Source: Methanobacterium sp. (lineage in GTDB: Archaea > Methanobacteriota > Methanobacteria > Methanobacteriales > Methanobacteriaceae). Taken from it: a DNA stretch of 64,000 bases. This document shows positions 27,576-36,377 of this stretch, in pieces. The position numbers and the translations under genes were made by a program. The stretch covers positions 1 through 64,000 of the forward strand of contig JADFDH010000004.1 of the NCBI GenBank assembly GCA_018263005.1, in the 5' to 3' direction. Every line of letters starts with the position of its first letter. Within the stretch, counting starts at the first letter, position 1. The notes below the pieces were generated by a model. It saw only the letters and a list, made by a program, of their open reading frames with translations, was not told the DNA's origin and did no database searches.

Positions 27576-27630
27576 TGATCACCTTAAGTTATTTATCAAA
27601 AAATTTGTTTATTTCACATAATTTTTGATT

Positions 27631-28449
27631 TTATTTTACTGGAACTGCACCTGCTTCTTTAACTATGGCTTGGCCTTCCGGACTTAAAACCCAGTTGATG
27701 AAATCAAGGGTTGCGCCTTTTGCTTGACCTTTAGTTAAAAACAAGAAGGGCCTTTGGATTTTGTAGGTACCATCTGATATGGTTTGCTCTGAAGGAGTTA
27801 CTCCATTGATTTTCACTGCTTTAACATCCCCACTGAGGTCTGCTAGTGATATGTATCCAATTGCATTGGGATCTCCTTTTACAGATTGTTTAACTGCTTC
27901 AGTTGAGCTTTGAACCACTGCTGTCTTAAGTATGGCTGTTCCATTTTTTCCACCCATAACCAAGCTAACAAAAGCATCTCTAGTCCCAGAACCATCTTCT
28001 CTAGTTACAACATTTATAGTCCCACTAGTTCCACCAACAGCACTCCAATCTGTGATGTTACCACCGAATATCTCTTTAGTCTGGTTTGTGGTCAGATCAT
28101 TTACCGAGTTAGCATTGTTTACCACTACTACAATCCCATCTTTTGCGATCTCATAGGAGGTTATGCCTGCTGATTCATTGTCTTTGAGCTTGGATGAATA
28201 GGTACCGATATCTGCTGTACCGTCCTGAACGCTCTTCAGACCAACTGCAGAACCTCCTCCCTGCACTGTTATCTTTACATTGGGATGTTTCTGCATGTAT
28301 GCTTGGGCCAATTTTTCAGCTACTGGCTGTACTGATGTTGAACCTGCTATTGTGATCCTTTCTTGTTTATTGCCACCGGCAAAAACCATATAAGCACCGA
28401 CAATTAACACAAGAAGAACTATTATTCCGATTATATATTTTCTCTCCAT
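27631..28449 (-). CDS. pstS: Phosphate-binding protein PstS (paralogue 1)
   Basis: 272 residues and clearly paralogous to the neighbouring PstS: N-terminal anchor helix MERKYIIGIIVLLVLIVGAY, then IAGSTSVQPVAEKLA, VQGGGSAVGLKSV and VTREDGSGTRDAF. It has no lipobox Cys. Its own promoter (TATA at about 28480-28490) with a nearby TGTGTT-N6-AACACA palindrome suggests that it can be expressed separately from the rest of the operon. ATG 28449 follows GAGGTGAG. Confidence 0.93.
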   Translation of the reverse strand: MERKYIIGIIVLLVLIVGAYMVFAGGNKQERITIAGSTSVQPVAEKLAQAYMQKHPNVKITVQGGGSAVGLKSVQDGTADIGTYSSKLKDNESAGITSYEIAKDGIVVVVNNANSVNDLTTNQTKEIFGGNITDWSAVGGTSGTINVVTREDGSGTRDAFVSLVMGGKNGTAILKTAVVQSSTEAVKQSVKGDPNAIGYISLADLSGDVKAVKINGVTPSEQTISDGTYKIQRPFLFLTKGQAKGATLDFINWVLSPEGQAIVKEAGAVPVK

Positions 28450-28500
28450 TAACTCACCTCATGCTTAAAGTTGGCTCAAACCTATATAAATGTTACTATT

Positions 28501-28518
28501 TGTGTTTATTATAACACA
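28501..28518. promoter_or_regulatory. Palindromic operator candidate upstream of pstS
   Basis: TGTGTT-TATTAT-AACACA is a perfect inverted repeat with 6-bp arms located just upstream (minus-strand sense) of the pstS TATA box near 28480-28490. This is where an activator or repressor responding to phosphate could bind. No family is assigned. Confidence 0.4.
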
Positions 28519-28737
28519 TAAAGTGAATAATTTTAATCAATAATAACCTAATAAAAAATAAAAGTTCATATTTTACGAACATCAATATGCAAAAAGCATA
28601 TAAAAATTATCAAAAAATAAAAATAAAGAAAGTAAATCCTAATATTTACACTATTTGTGAACTATATCTGTTGAAGTGTGAACTCATTTAAGTCAAAATA
28701 AGAACAAAAATATTACTTCTAAAACAGAGCACCAAAC

Positions 28738-29685
28738 TTAAATCCTATGTCTGAAACGTTCCGGCGTAGTGGTTCGGGGAATATTTCGGTAAAACTCCCT
28801 GGAAGTATCAATAATCTCAACAGATATGTCTCCAATTCTTTCAAAAGACTTAACAACCCGAGATAAAGATAAATAATAGGTTGAACGATCTTTATCAATA
28901 ATATCATCCTCTGCCATCTGGGCGGCAATATTATTCAACGCTTTCCTCTGCAAGGAATGTATCTTCTCCTCATTGTCCATAATTTTATCCTTATAATCTA
29001 GTTCCTCATTAAGAAATGCTTTCATTGAATATTTAACCATTTTACGAGATGTTTCATACATGGAGGTTAATGTTTCCATCATCTCCTGATCCACCTTATA
29101 ACATCCGCTTAAAACAAAATTAGCTATTTGAGAAGTGTGATCAGCTATTCTCTCCAGATCATTGGCAATCTCACTGAAAACCATGGTTTTACTGAACTCA
29201 GAGTAGGGATTTATGGATATGACTGTGTCCACAGATGCCCGAATCTTCTCCAGCATATTATTAGTAGTATAATCCATTTTAAGAGCTTCATCAGCCATGT
29301 TTTCATCATATTTGGTAAAAGAATTGAATGACAGATCGAATTGTTTACAGACCTGTTCTGCCATGGTCTTGATCATCTCATTGATAAGGTAGCTGCCAGC
29401 ATGTTCCCGGGAAGTGGGTTCTTCATCGAACATATCAGAAAATTCTTCGAACTTCTTCAAATCCAGGATATATGCCCTTTTAACTACTCCCCTTTTCACC
29501 AATGGCTGGAGTAGTTTAGTTACATATCTTCTGGTCAAACCCAATTTCTCGGCAATTTCATCCTGAGTAGCTGGATTCTCATATAAAATAACATCCAGCA
29601 CAGCTTTCAAGGTACTATTGGCCTTTTTAGTCATTTTATCATTACCAAAATCTGAATACATATGTGATGAAATGAGGATATTCAT
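28738..29685 (-). CDS. HTH-PhoU domain regulator
   Basis: About 315 residues. An N-terminal winged-helix segment (STLKAVLDVILYENPATQDEIAEKLGL..., shown only in part, then RRYVTKLLQPLVKRG) is fused to two PhoU helical repeats. Archaeal proteins of this type probably regulate phosphate genes directly. The PhoU part would sense PstB or phosphate and the HTH part would bind DNA. The start is uncertain. ATG 29685 is the first one not overlapping the upstream gene (which stops at 29696), while ATG 29634 begins right at the HTH domain. It lies 290 bases upstream of pstS in the same orientation. Confidence 0.8.
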   Translation of the reverse strand: MNILISSHMYSDFGNDKMTKKANSTLKAVLDVILYENPATQDEIAEKLGLTRRYVTKLLQPLVKRGVVKRAYILDLKKFEEFSDMFDEEPTSREHAGSYLINEMIKTMAEQVCKQFDLSFNSFTKYDENMADEALKMDYTTNNMLEKIRASVDTVISINPYSEFSKTMVFSEIANDLERIADHTSQIANFVLSGCYKVDQEMMETLTSMYETSRKMVKYSMKAFLNEELDYKDKIMDNEEKIHSLQRKALNNIAAQMAEDDIIDKDRSTYYLSLSRVVKSFERIGDISVEIIDTSREFYRNIPRTTTPERFRHRI

Positions 29686-29695
29686 AGAGAAGGCA

Positions 29696-30322
29696 TCATC
29701 GATCTTTTTCCTCATCACTAACTTCATTATCTTTATCTTCATCCCTAGTATAATACAACTGCACCGATTCTTTACCAATAGCAAAGATCACATATACTAA
29801 GGCACCTATGATGACTAGGGAAAATATCTCATTCAACTGATAATACAAGGGCGCATATAACATTACAATAGGAGTATTAACATCTACAAACCCTACTAAA
29901 AGCTTTATAACACCTATAACCAATAAGATATATCCATAAAGCTTTTTTATCCTCTTTGGCTGTATTATGGGGAATAATCCCATTATTATCAAGCCTATAC
30001 CCATGAATTTAAAGAGATTTCCACCGGTGGCACTTTCCAGTGCAAAGAATATCTGCTCCGGACTGTTATAAATGGATGATAATAAGTATATTAGTTCTAT
30101 TAACAGCATAATAACCAGCGGGAATACATAGAAAATCTCCCTTTCCACCTTCTGGGTTCTAACATTTTCCACAGGATCTTTTATAAAATGGGACATTAGT
30201 TGGTATAACATAGACCCTAAAACCGCGCCTAAAACAGTACCACCAATACCCAATTGAGAGGTGGTATAGGCCACAATACCAGCTATTAAACCAGCCATTA
30301 AAATATCTAAACTTTTTGCCAT
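29696..30322 (-). CDS. Uncharacterised membrane protein linked to the pst region
   Basis: 208 residues from ATG 30322 (chosen because GATGATAAG precedes it; an ATG at 30364 is also in frame). It shows about six hydrophobic segments and a very acidic/charged tail (DEDKDNEVSDEEKDR). No family is recognised. It is probably co-transcribed with the HTH-PhoU regulator, so a role in phosphate sensing or transport is a reasonable guess from position only. Confidence 0.6.
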   Translation of the reverse strand: MAKSLDILMAGLIAGIVAYTTSQLGIGGTVLGAVLGSMLYQLMSHFIKDPVENVRTQKVEREIFYVFPLVIMLLIELIYLLSSIYNSPEQIFFALESATGGNLFKFMGIGLIIMGLFPIIQPKRIKKLYGYILLVIGVIKLLVGFVDVNTPIVMLYAPLYYQLNEIFSLVIIGALVYVIFAIGKESVQLYYTRDEDKDNEVSDEEKDR

Positions 30323-30439
30323 CTTATCATCTTTCAAAATTAGAATAACTCGTTGATCTTCCAAATTATTTTTTCACAAGAATTTTTCTTACTATTCTTT
30401 ATTAATCTATTATTTAAATATAAAAAAATATCTAATCAA

Positions 30440-31252
30440 TTAAAATTGGTTTGGATGTAAAAAATTATGTTTGTGTGAGCAGATATTATATTCATCCCCC
30501 TCTACCTGAACTGAATAACGCGCCAACTCCCTTTTATATCCTGTTTCAGTATTTATAATATTAACAAATATCTCCCCTTCATCTATAATCAGATGATTAT
30601 AGGAAGGAAAAGTTTCACCCCTTAACTTACGGGTGGTTACTGTCCCTGAATTTAAAGTAACCATATTCTCCACCATCCATACGTTAGGAACATGTTTATG
30701 GCCGTTTAAAACAAAATCAACACCATTAGCTATGAAAACCCTCAGTAAATCGCCGGAATCAAGTAAAATATTCCTTTCCCGTCCGGTATGGGGTATGGGT
30801 AATAGATGGTGGTGGAAGGTTACTATTTTACACAGATCATCAGGTATCTTCTCCAGTTCTGCCTGCAGCCATAACATCTGATCAATACCGATCTGTCCAT
30901 CATTAATATCAGGTTCAGAAGAATCCAGACCAATAATGGCAAATCCTCCATTTTTATCTATATGTAAAAATTTTCTCTCACCAATCAGCTTTTCAAAATG
31001 GACCAGACCAACATTACGGGCATCATGATTACCAGGAATAACATGAACATTGGTAACAGTCTTTAATTCATCAAGAAAAGTAGAAGCATCACTATATTCA
31101 TGCGCATAACCCCTGTTAGTTAGATCCCCAGATATTATAATCAGATCTGGATTTTCATCCTCAATCTGTTTTAAAGCATTATTTTTAAGGTCATGAGAGA
31201 ATGTTTTCTCACCAAAATGTATATCAGATAACTGTATGATCTTTCTTTCCAA
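30440..31252 (-). CDS. Calcineurin-like metallophosphoesterase
   Basis: 270 residues with the full dinuclear metal set: DIHFGEK (Asp8, His10), GDLTNRG, GNHDARN (about 75-81), HHHLLP and NGHKHVPN. The layout resembles CpdA/Icc-type phosphodiesterases. The substrate could be a cyclic nucleotide, nucleotide or phospholipid. It stands alone between the phosphate genes and the tRNA pair. Confidence 0.85.
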   Translation of the reverse strand: MERKIIQLSDIHFGEKTFSHDLKNNALKQIEDENPDLIIISGDLTNRGYAHEYSDASTFLDELKTVTNVHVIPGNHDARNVGLVHFEKLIGERKFLHIDKNGGFAIIGLDSSEPDINDGQIGIDQMLWLQAELEKIPDDLCKIVTFHHHLLPIPHTGRERNILLDSGDLLRVFIANGVDFVLNGHKHVPNVWMVENMVTLNSGTVTTRKLRGETFPSYNHLIIDEGEIFVNIINTETGYKRELARYSVQVEGDEYNICSHKHNFLHPNQF

Positions 31253-31367
31253 TTAAAATCCTCCAATTATAATAATATTTAAATCATTATCTTATTTTAA
31301 ATTTTTAACAGATTTTTTTCATTAATAAAAATAAAAATCATTAATTATCAAGTAAAATTAAAAATTA

Positions 31368-31440
31368 AGCCTCAGGGGGGATTCGAACCCCCGACCTATG
31401 CCTTACCAAGGCATCGCTCTACCGGCTGAGCCACTGAGGC
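31368..31440 (-). tRNA. tRNA-Thr (anticodon GGU)
   Basis: A 73-nt cloverleaf on the minus strand: a perfect 7-bp acceptor stem GCCTCAG/CTGAGGC, an anticodon stem ATGCC/GGCAT around TTGGTAA (anticodon GGT), and a T arm GGGGG-TTCGAAT-CCCCC. The discriminator base read from 31368 is U, as is usual for archaeal tRNA-Thr. CCA is not encoded. A TATA box (TTTATATATTG on the minus strand) lies at about 31463-31474. Confidence 0.97.
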
Positions 31441-31560
31441 AACAATATGATTCTATCAGGATACAATATATAAATGTGACTTTTGACCCCTTAAAGGCTT
31501 TAAATTATTTTTATTAACAAACCATCTATTCAGTCTAAAATAGATATAAAGTTATTAAAA

Positions 31561-31644
31561 TGCAGGGGATGGGATTCGAACCCACGTAGGCCTACGCCAG
31601 AGGATCTTAAGTCCACCCCCTTTGGCCAGCTCGGGCACCCCTGC
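31561..31644 (-). tRNA. tRNA-Leu (anticodon UAA)
   Basis: An 84-nt class II tRNA on the minus strand: acceptor GCAGGGG/CCCCTGC, loop CTTAAGA (anticodon TAA), a long variable arm (GGCGTAGGCC region), T loop TTCGAAT and discriminator A. As I fold it, the anticodon stem GTGGA/TCCTC has one U-U mismatch at position 28:42. CCA is not encoded. A TATA-like element is at about 31663-31676. Confidence 0.95.
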
Positions 31645-31904
31645 ATACAACGAACTTGGGTTTACATACTATATTAAGTTAACGGTAAAGTAATAATTAA
31701 ATTATAAGGTTTCAAACCATTATAAATGGATAAATTGAGGTATTATTTTAATATAAATAGTTTGTTAATGAAATAATTTATTTTCAATGAATTTCCTACC
31801 TAAATAATATTTAAATATATCTTAAATATCATAATAATACTTAGATTATCTATAAAAGAATAAAAATCCATATATTAAACATAATATATTGTCTGGTGAA
31901 TCCC

Positions 31905-32081
31905 ATGGAATATAAAGCGGATAGATGCGGATACTGTGCTGCCTGTGTTGCTGTATGCCCCCATGAAATTCTCAAACAAGATGAAAATGAAATAATTATA
32001 ATAGAAGGATGTGATGATTGCGGCAAATGCACCATAGTATGTCCACTAGGCGCCCTTAATCAAGAGGAGGACTATCTATGA
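31905..32081 (+). CDS. Small 2x[4Fe-4S] ferredoxin-like protein
   Basis: 58 residues with CGYCAACVAVCPHE and CDDCGKCTIVCPLG. It overlaps the next gene (geranylgeranyl reductase) by ATGA, so it is almost surely that enzyme's electron donor. ATG 31905 follows GGTGA. A GTG at 31896 lies inside that ribosome site and was rejected. Confidence 0.88.
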   Translation: MEYKADRCGYCAACVAVCPHEILKQDENEIIIIEGCDDCGKCTIVCPLGALNQEEDYL

Positions 32082-33259
32082 AATATGATGTTATAGTGGT
32101 AGGGGGACGTATAGGTGGTTCTGTTTCTTCTTTAATTGCATCCCAAAATGATCTAGATGTTTTGATGATTGAAAAAAGGCAGGAAATTGGTACACCCGTC
32201 CAATGTGCCGGGGGAACAACCTATTCAACCTTCAAAACATTGGATATGAAGCCTAAAAAAAAATTTATCTGCAGCGAAATTAAAGGTGCCATGGCCCATG
32301 CTCCTGATGGCAGAGAAATCAACATCTTTGAATATGGACTGATGGTTGACAATTTAAACATTGAATCCCCATCAAAAGGCTATGTGCTGGACCGGAAGAT
32401 CTTTGATAAACATCTGGCCATCCAATCGGCCAAGGCCGGGACAGATATTATGGTTAAAACCACAGCCAAAGATCTAATTATAAAAGATGGAAGAGTATGC
32501 GGAGTAGTTGCTAAACATCTTGGGAAGACCATGGAAATACATGCGGATATAGTCATAGCTGCCGATGGAGTTGAATCAAACATAGCCCGCTTAGCAGGTT
32601 TGGAAAATCCAAAAAAACCCAAAGATATTGGTTCCTGCGCCCAGTTTGAACTAGTAGGTTTAGATGTTGACCCACAATGGCTGCACTTTTACTTCGGACG
32701 AGAAATAGCTCCCGGCGGATATTTATGGATATTCCCCAAGGGAGAAGACAGTGCAAATTTAGGTTTAGGAGTTAGAAGCTCCAAAAACACTGCCTATCAT
32801 TATCTTAAAAAATTCACAGCAAACCTCGATGCCACACCAGTGGAACTGAACATAGGAGGAGTGCCCCTATCCGGACCAATTGGTAAAACCTTTACTGATG
32901 GTTTAATGGTTGTAGGAGATGCTGCAGGACAAGTAGACCCCATTACAGGAGGGGGGATTCATATAGTGACAAGTTGTGCTAAAATTGCTGGTGAAGTTGC
33001 AGCTGAAGCCATTAAAATGGAAGATACATCAGCAAAGACCTTACAGAGGTATGATGTCCTCTGGAGAGATAAGTTTGAAGATGGTCTTAAAACATCCTTA
33101 AAATATAGAAGAGCCGCTGATAAACTCAGTGATAAGGATATGAACGCTTTGGCGGAGTATCTCGTCACCAATCACTCTGAAAAATTTTCCAAATTAGGAG
33201 CGGTAAAATTTCTGGGAAAACATCCCCATCTTTTAAAGTTAATTAAAGAGTTCTTGTAA
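32078..33259 (+). CDS. Geranylgeranyl reductase family protein (archaeal lipid saturation)
   Basis: 393 residues with an N-terminal FAD-binding motif DVIVVGGRIGGSVSS (about 3-17), the PVQCAGGTT segment of the GGR family, a second FAD motif VVGDAAGQVDPITGGGIH (about 281-298) and a helical C-terminus. These flavoproteins reduce double bonds of digeranylgeranylglycerol lipids at the membrane surface. The coupled ferredoxin supplies electrons. The G-G-R instead of G-A-G in the first loop is a small deviation from the usual dinucleotide motif. Confidence 0.88.
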   Translation: MKYDVIVVGGRIGGSVSSLIASQNDLDVLMIEKRQEIGTPVQCAGGTTYSTFKTLDMKPKKKFICSEIKGAMAHAPDGREINIFEYGLMVDNLNIESPSKGYVLDRKIFDKHLAIQSAKAGTDIMVKTTAKDLIIKDGRVCGVVAKHLGKTMEIHADIVIAADGVESNIARLAGLENPKKPKDIGSCAQFELVGLDVDPQWLHFYFGREIAPGGYLWIFPKGEDSANLGLGVRSSKNTAYHYLKKFTANLDATPVELNIGGVPLSGPIGKTFTDGLMVVGDAAGQVDPITGGGIHIVTSCAKIAGEVAAEAIKMEDTSAKTLQRYDVLWRDKFEDGLKTSLKYRRAADKLSDKDMNALAEYLVTNHSEKFSKLGAVKFLGKHPHLLKLIKEFL

Positions 33260-33418
33260 ATCTAATAAACTTTCGACATTTTTTTTAGGCTACCAAATGA
33301 ATATTTTAACCGTTGATAAGATAAATATAATACTTTATATAACTTTTATTAACTAATAAATCAGCTAAAATTAAGTTTTTATCGTTAGAAAATAATTAAC
33401 CTTCAAGTAGGGATTAGA

Positions 33419-34774
33419 TTGAGTGATGATGATTACTATCCAGATGTAAACACCTTGGAAAAAAATAAAGATGTTGAAGGCCTTATAAGAGCTCTGGATA
33501 ATGATGACTATCTTATACGTAAGGAAGCTGCCAGATCTCTTAAAAAAGTAGGAGACTCCAGGGCTATTGTACCACTAATCCAATCACTGAAGTATGAAAA
33601 ATGGCAATCAGATAATCCAATTTTAGGTACGGTTAGGGAGTTCGCTGCAGAAGCATTGGGAAAAATAGGCGATGGAAGAGCTGTTAAGCCATTAATATAT
33701 GCTATGAAGGAAGATGATGATTTGGAGGTTCGCTGGAAATCAGCTTGGGCCCTAGGGGAAATAGGAGATTTATCAGCAGTAGATGCGCTAATTGAAGCCT
33801 TAAAAAGTGATTCCTGGAATGTTAGGGAGAGTGCTGCCCAATCATTGGGGAAATTGAGGACATTAGAGGGTGTAGATCCTTTAATAGTTGCTTTAGAAGA
33901 TAAAGAATGGAGAGTGAGGAAAAACACAGTTGTAGCCCTGGGAAAAATTGGGGATGAAAGAGCGATAAAACCACTTTTAAATCTTTTAAGTGATGAAGAT
34001 AGTGATGTAAGAAGAAAAACAATTGACGTCCTGGCGAATATGGGTGATAAGGCTTTTAACCCGCTTATGGACCTTTTTTATGAGAAAGATTGGTACATTA
34101 GAAGCAAAGCAGCCAAAGTTCTGGGAGAAATTGGTGATAAAAAAGTTGTAGAACCATTTATAGAAGTTTTATCTAAAAAGAGGAAAGAAGATAGGAATCG
34201 ATATGTTAGAGGTAGAGTTGCTGAAGCTTTAGGTAAAATTGGCGATTTAAGAGCTATTGATGCGCTGATAAATGCCCTGGATGACGATACCATTTTTGTC
34301 AGGCAAAAAGCTGAGGAAGCTATTATTAGAATAAGATCTTTAGATTATCATGGAGAATTTACTCAATTCAGTAACGGATCTATTTCCTTTAATTATCCGA
34401 ATAACTGGATCATCAAAACCCTAGTCACTGATGAAAAATATGAAGGACACAACCCCAATCTGAGTGTAAAACTTACCATATACAAAAAATCTGATTTAGA
34501 AGATCTCTCCTTTGATGATTTAATAAAAATTTGGGATGAAATTTTTGAATATCAAAATATAACCACCACCACCCAAAATACATCCCGGATGGGTAAAACT
34601 AATGCCTTTTTTTTAATGGGTGAAAGTATGGGCACGAATAATGTAATTATAATAGTCGGTTATATGCTCTATGAATTATTTTATTACCTGCATTTCACCA
34701 TAAAACCAGACGTATCGGATAATGAACAGGAAGATATTGATCTAATCATCAACACCTTCCGTATACATATATAA
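33419..34774 (+). CDS. HEAT/PBS-lyase-repeat protein with C-terminal PsbP-like domain
   Basis: 451 residues starting at TTG 33419 (GGGA six bases before). Residues about 15-300 form nine or so HEAT repeats of about 31 residues (for example VRESAAQSLGKLRTLEGV, VRRKTIDVLANMG). Residues about 310-451 are a separate domain beginning FSNGSISFNYPNNWII, similar to PsbP/lipoprotein-like domains of methanobacterial proteins. No signal peptide is seen, so a cytosolic scaffold is likely. Function unknown. Confidence 0.8.
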   Translation: MSDDDYYPDVNTLEKNKDVEGLIRALDNDDYLIRKEAARSLKKVGDSRAIVPLIQSLKYEKWQSDNPILGTVREFAAEALGKIGDGRAVKPLIYAMKEDDDLEVRWKSAWALGEIGDLSAVDALIEALKSDSWNVRESAAQSLGKLRTLEGVDPLIVALEDKEWRVRKNTVVALGKIGDERAIKPLLNLLSDEDSDVRRKTIDVLANMGDKAFNPLMDLFYEKDWYIRSKAAKVLGEIGDKKVVEPFIEVLSKKRKEDRNRYVRGRVAEALGKIGDLRAIDALINALDDDTIFVRQKAEEAIIRIRSLDYHGEFTQFSNGSISFNYPNNWIIKTLVTDEKYEGHNPNLSVKLTIYKKSDLEDLSFDDLIKIWDEIFEYQNITTTTQNTSRMGKTNAFFLMGESMGTNNVIIIVGYMLYELFYYLHFTIKPDVSDNEQEDIDLIINTFRIHI

Positions 34775-34789
34775 AATTCAAATTAATCC

Positions 34790-35422
34790 ATGCTAAAACA
34801 TATAATTAGAAATCAACTATTCATCTATTTATTTTTAATATGGGGAATGATAATTCTGAAGTCAGCTGTTAATAAAGTAATTATTTCCTATTATCAGGAA
34901 AATGGTTTATTTTTCTCAATAGGAATTTCAAGTATTACCGGAAAGATAGTAAAAATTTCACTCCCGAAACGGGATGAAACAAAAGCAATAAAGGAGATTT
35001 CTGAAGAATATCCTGATTATGAAATTTCTGATAAATATGAGGAATTAGTAAAAAAGATAACCTCATTATATGCTGGTAAAGATGAAAAATTAGACCTGAA
35101 AATTCTTGATTTAGATGTTTTTGAATCAAAAAATAAATCACCAGATAAAACTTCCTTTATGAGGGATGTGCTATTACAAGCATCTAAAATACCCTATGGT
35201 GAGGTTGAAACCTATAAATCCCTGGCAGAAAAACTGGGAAGCCATGCTTACCGTGCGGTGGGCACCGCCCTTAGAAAAAATCCATTCCCCCTCATCATAC
35301 CCTGTCACCGGGTTATTAAATCGGATCTGACCATTGGAGAATACGCTGGTGGAAGTGAAATGAAAAAATTATTGTTAAAACGGGAAGGAGTCACTATAAA
35401 GGGAGATAAGGTTTTATTATAG
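34790..35422 (+). CDS. ogt: Methylated-DNA-protein-cysteine methyltransferase (Ogt/MGMT)
   Basis: 210 residues. The C-terminal alkyltransferase domain holds the DNA-binding segment YRAVGTALRKNPFPLIIPCHRV with acceptor Cys172 (PCHRV). It removes alkyl groups from O6-methylguanine by suicide transfer to this Cys. The first ~30 residues are strangely hydrophobic for a DNA repair protein, and ATG 34790 has no ribosome site. The true start may be ATG 34847, although the GGGGA there is unusually close. It is 16 bases after the HEAT gene. Confidence 0.88.
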   Translation: MLKHIIRNQLFIYLFLIWGMIILKSAVNKVIISYYQENGLFFSIGISSITGKIVKISLPKRDETKAIKEISEEYPDYEISDKYEELVKKITSLYAGKDEKLDLKILDLDVFESKNKSPDKTSFMRDVLLQASKIPYGEVETYKSLAEKLGSHAYRAVGTALRKNPFPLIIPCHRVIKSDLTIGEYAGGSEMKKLLLKREGVTIKGDKVLL

Positions 35423-35623
35423 AAAATAATTAAATATTTGATTACTATAAATGAATTGAATGATTCAAAACTCAATTATGATATTTTTATTCATTTCCTA
35501 ATTAGTTTTTCATGACAGATTAATAATAAATGACTGATTTTCCCAAATAAGTAATAATAATCCGATAGAAAATATTATATACTAAAAGAACCAATCCTAG
35601 TTTGTAAGAGTAATTCCCGAACA

Positions 35624-35641
35624 AGTATTACTTTATATATA
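35624..35641 (+). promoter_or_regulatory. AGTATTACT box fused to TATA box
   Basis: AGTATTACT (35624-35632) is immediately followed by TTATATATA (35633-35641). The expected transcription start is near 35660-35665. The same 9-mer or its complement AGTAATACT recurs upstream of TATA boxes at 39645, 51076, 51093, 53284, 53396 and 60771. Confidence 0.65.
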
Positions 35642-35659
35642 GGATATGAATTATGTTTA

Positions 35660-35790
35660 TTACTTAGCCATTTGACTCCTTAGTAGGAATCCAAACCACG
35701 CATTTTGATTCCTACAGAAAAATTGGCAATTACAGGGCATCTAAATTATACTTTTTCGCTCAAATGTATTTGAGATGCCCTTAATTTTAA
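35660..35790 (+). ncRNA. Candidate structured leader RNA or small RNA with two hairpins
   Basis: Downstream of a good promoter lie two inverted repeats. Hairpin 1 is GTAGGAATC (35683-35691) with GATTCCTAC (35707-35715), 9 perfect pairs. Hairpin 2 is AGGGCATCTAAAT (35734-35746) with ATTT-G-AGATGCCCT (35768-35781), 13 pairs with one bulged G. A TTAATTTT tract follows. It could be the 5' leader of the small gene at 35828 or an independent RNA. I do not recognise a known riboswitch. Confidence 0.5.
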
Positions 35791-35827
35791 AAATCAAATG
35801 GAATAAAAAAATAACTTAAGGATTTTG

Positions 35828-36037
35828 ATGAGTGATTATAATATCAAATATTCAGAAGTTATACGGAAATTAAAAACCCTGAAGAACAATAACTCAGAAG
35901 ATCTAATATGGGTCAGCTTCCCCTACAGCAAGCAAAACATAAAGATCATTAAATTTGCCACTAAAAGAATTTTCAAAAATGATCATCAATATCGATTGAC
36001 TTTCGATACAGATATCATATTCGTGCAAAAGGGCTAA
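35828..36037 (+). CDS. Small hypothetical protein, 69 aa
   Basis: ATG 35828 has AAGGA six bases upstream. The product is basic, without signal peptide or membrane helix, and has no motif that I recognise (segments SEDLIWVSFPYSKQNIKI, FKNDHQYRLTFDTDIIFV). It lies behind the structured leader and the AGTATTACT/TATA promoter, so it may belong to the metal-linked regulon. It could be a regulator or a spurious frame; evidence is limited to the ribosome site and the promoter. Confidence 0.5.
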   Translation: MSDYNIKYSEVIRKLKTLKNNNSEDLIWVSFPYSKQNIKIIKFATKRIFKNDHQYRLTFDTDIIFVQKG

Positions 36038-36377
36038 GAACATTAAATTTCCTTCCTAGCCATCTCAATATGATCTATTTTAATCTTTTTTGATTTTCCT
36101 ATTTGCTCATATAAAATATTATAATTTAAATATACCTTCCTGTTATTATGCCAATCATAATAATCAACCATACCCAGTATTACGATCTACACCAAATAAT
36201 CAATGCTAGTAATAATAAAAAATAAATAAAAAGTATTATATATTAAGCCTCTTTTCTATCTATAATAACAAGAATATGGAGGTGAATTAAGATTAAAGTA
36301 TGAATAAACTGATTATTCTTTTCTAAAATGTAATACTCAACATTTTGAACCATACTTACTCAAAAAAAATAAAGGAG
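36038..36377. other. Intergenic leader before the beta-helix surface protein, with an orphan ribosome site
   Basis: This AT-rich stretch has partial boxes AGTAATAAT (about 36208) and AGTATTATA (36231-36239), the latter running into a TATATTA sequence that may be the promoter. At 36276-36283 a perfect GGAGGTGA is followed by no usable reading frame; the nearest ATG (36301) encodes eight residues. The second GGAGGTGA (36374-36381) serves the surface protein gene. Confidence 0.5.

Larger units (their letters stand above)
35423..35827. other. Long intergenic region holding a promoter, an AGTATTACT box and two RNA hairpins
   Basis: This stretch has no protein gene until the small frame at 35828. 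It contains the AGTATTACT box (35624-35632), a TATA box (35633-35641) and two strong inverted repeats that are described as separate features. The left part (35423-35600) is plain AT-rich DNA with a partial AGTAATAAT box near 35550. Confidence 0.6.
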
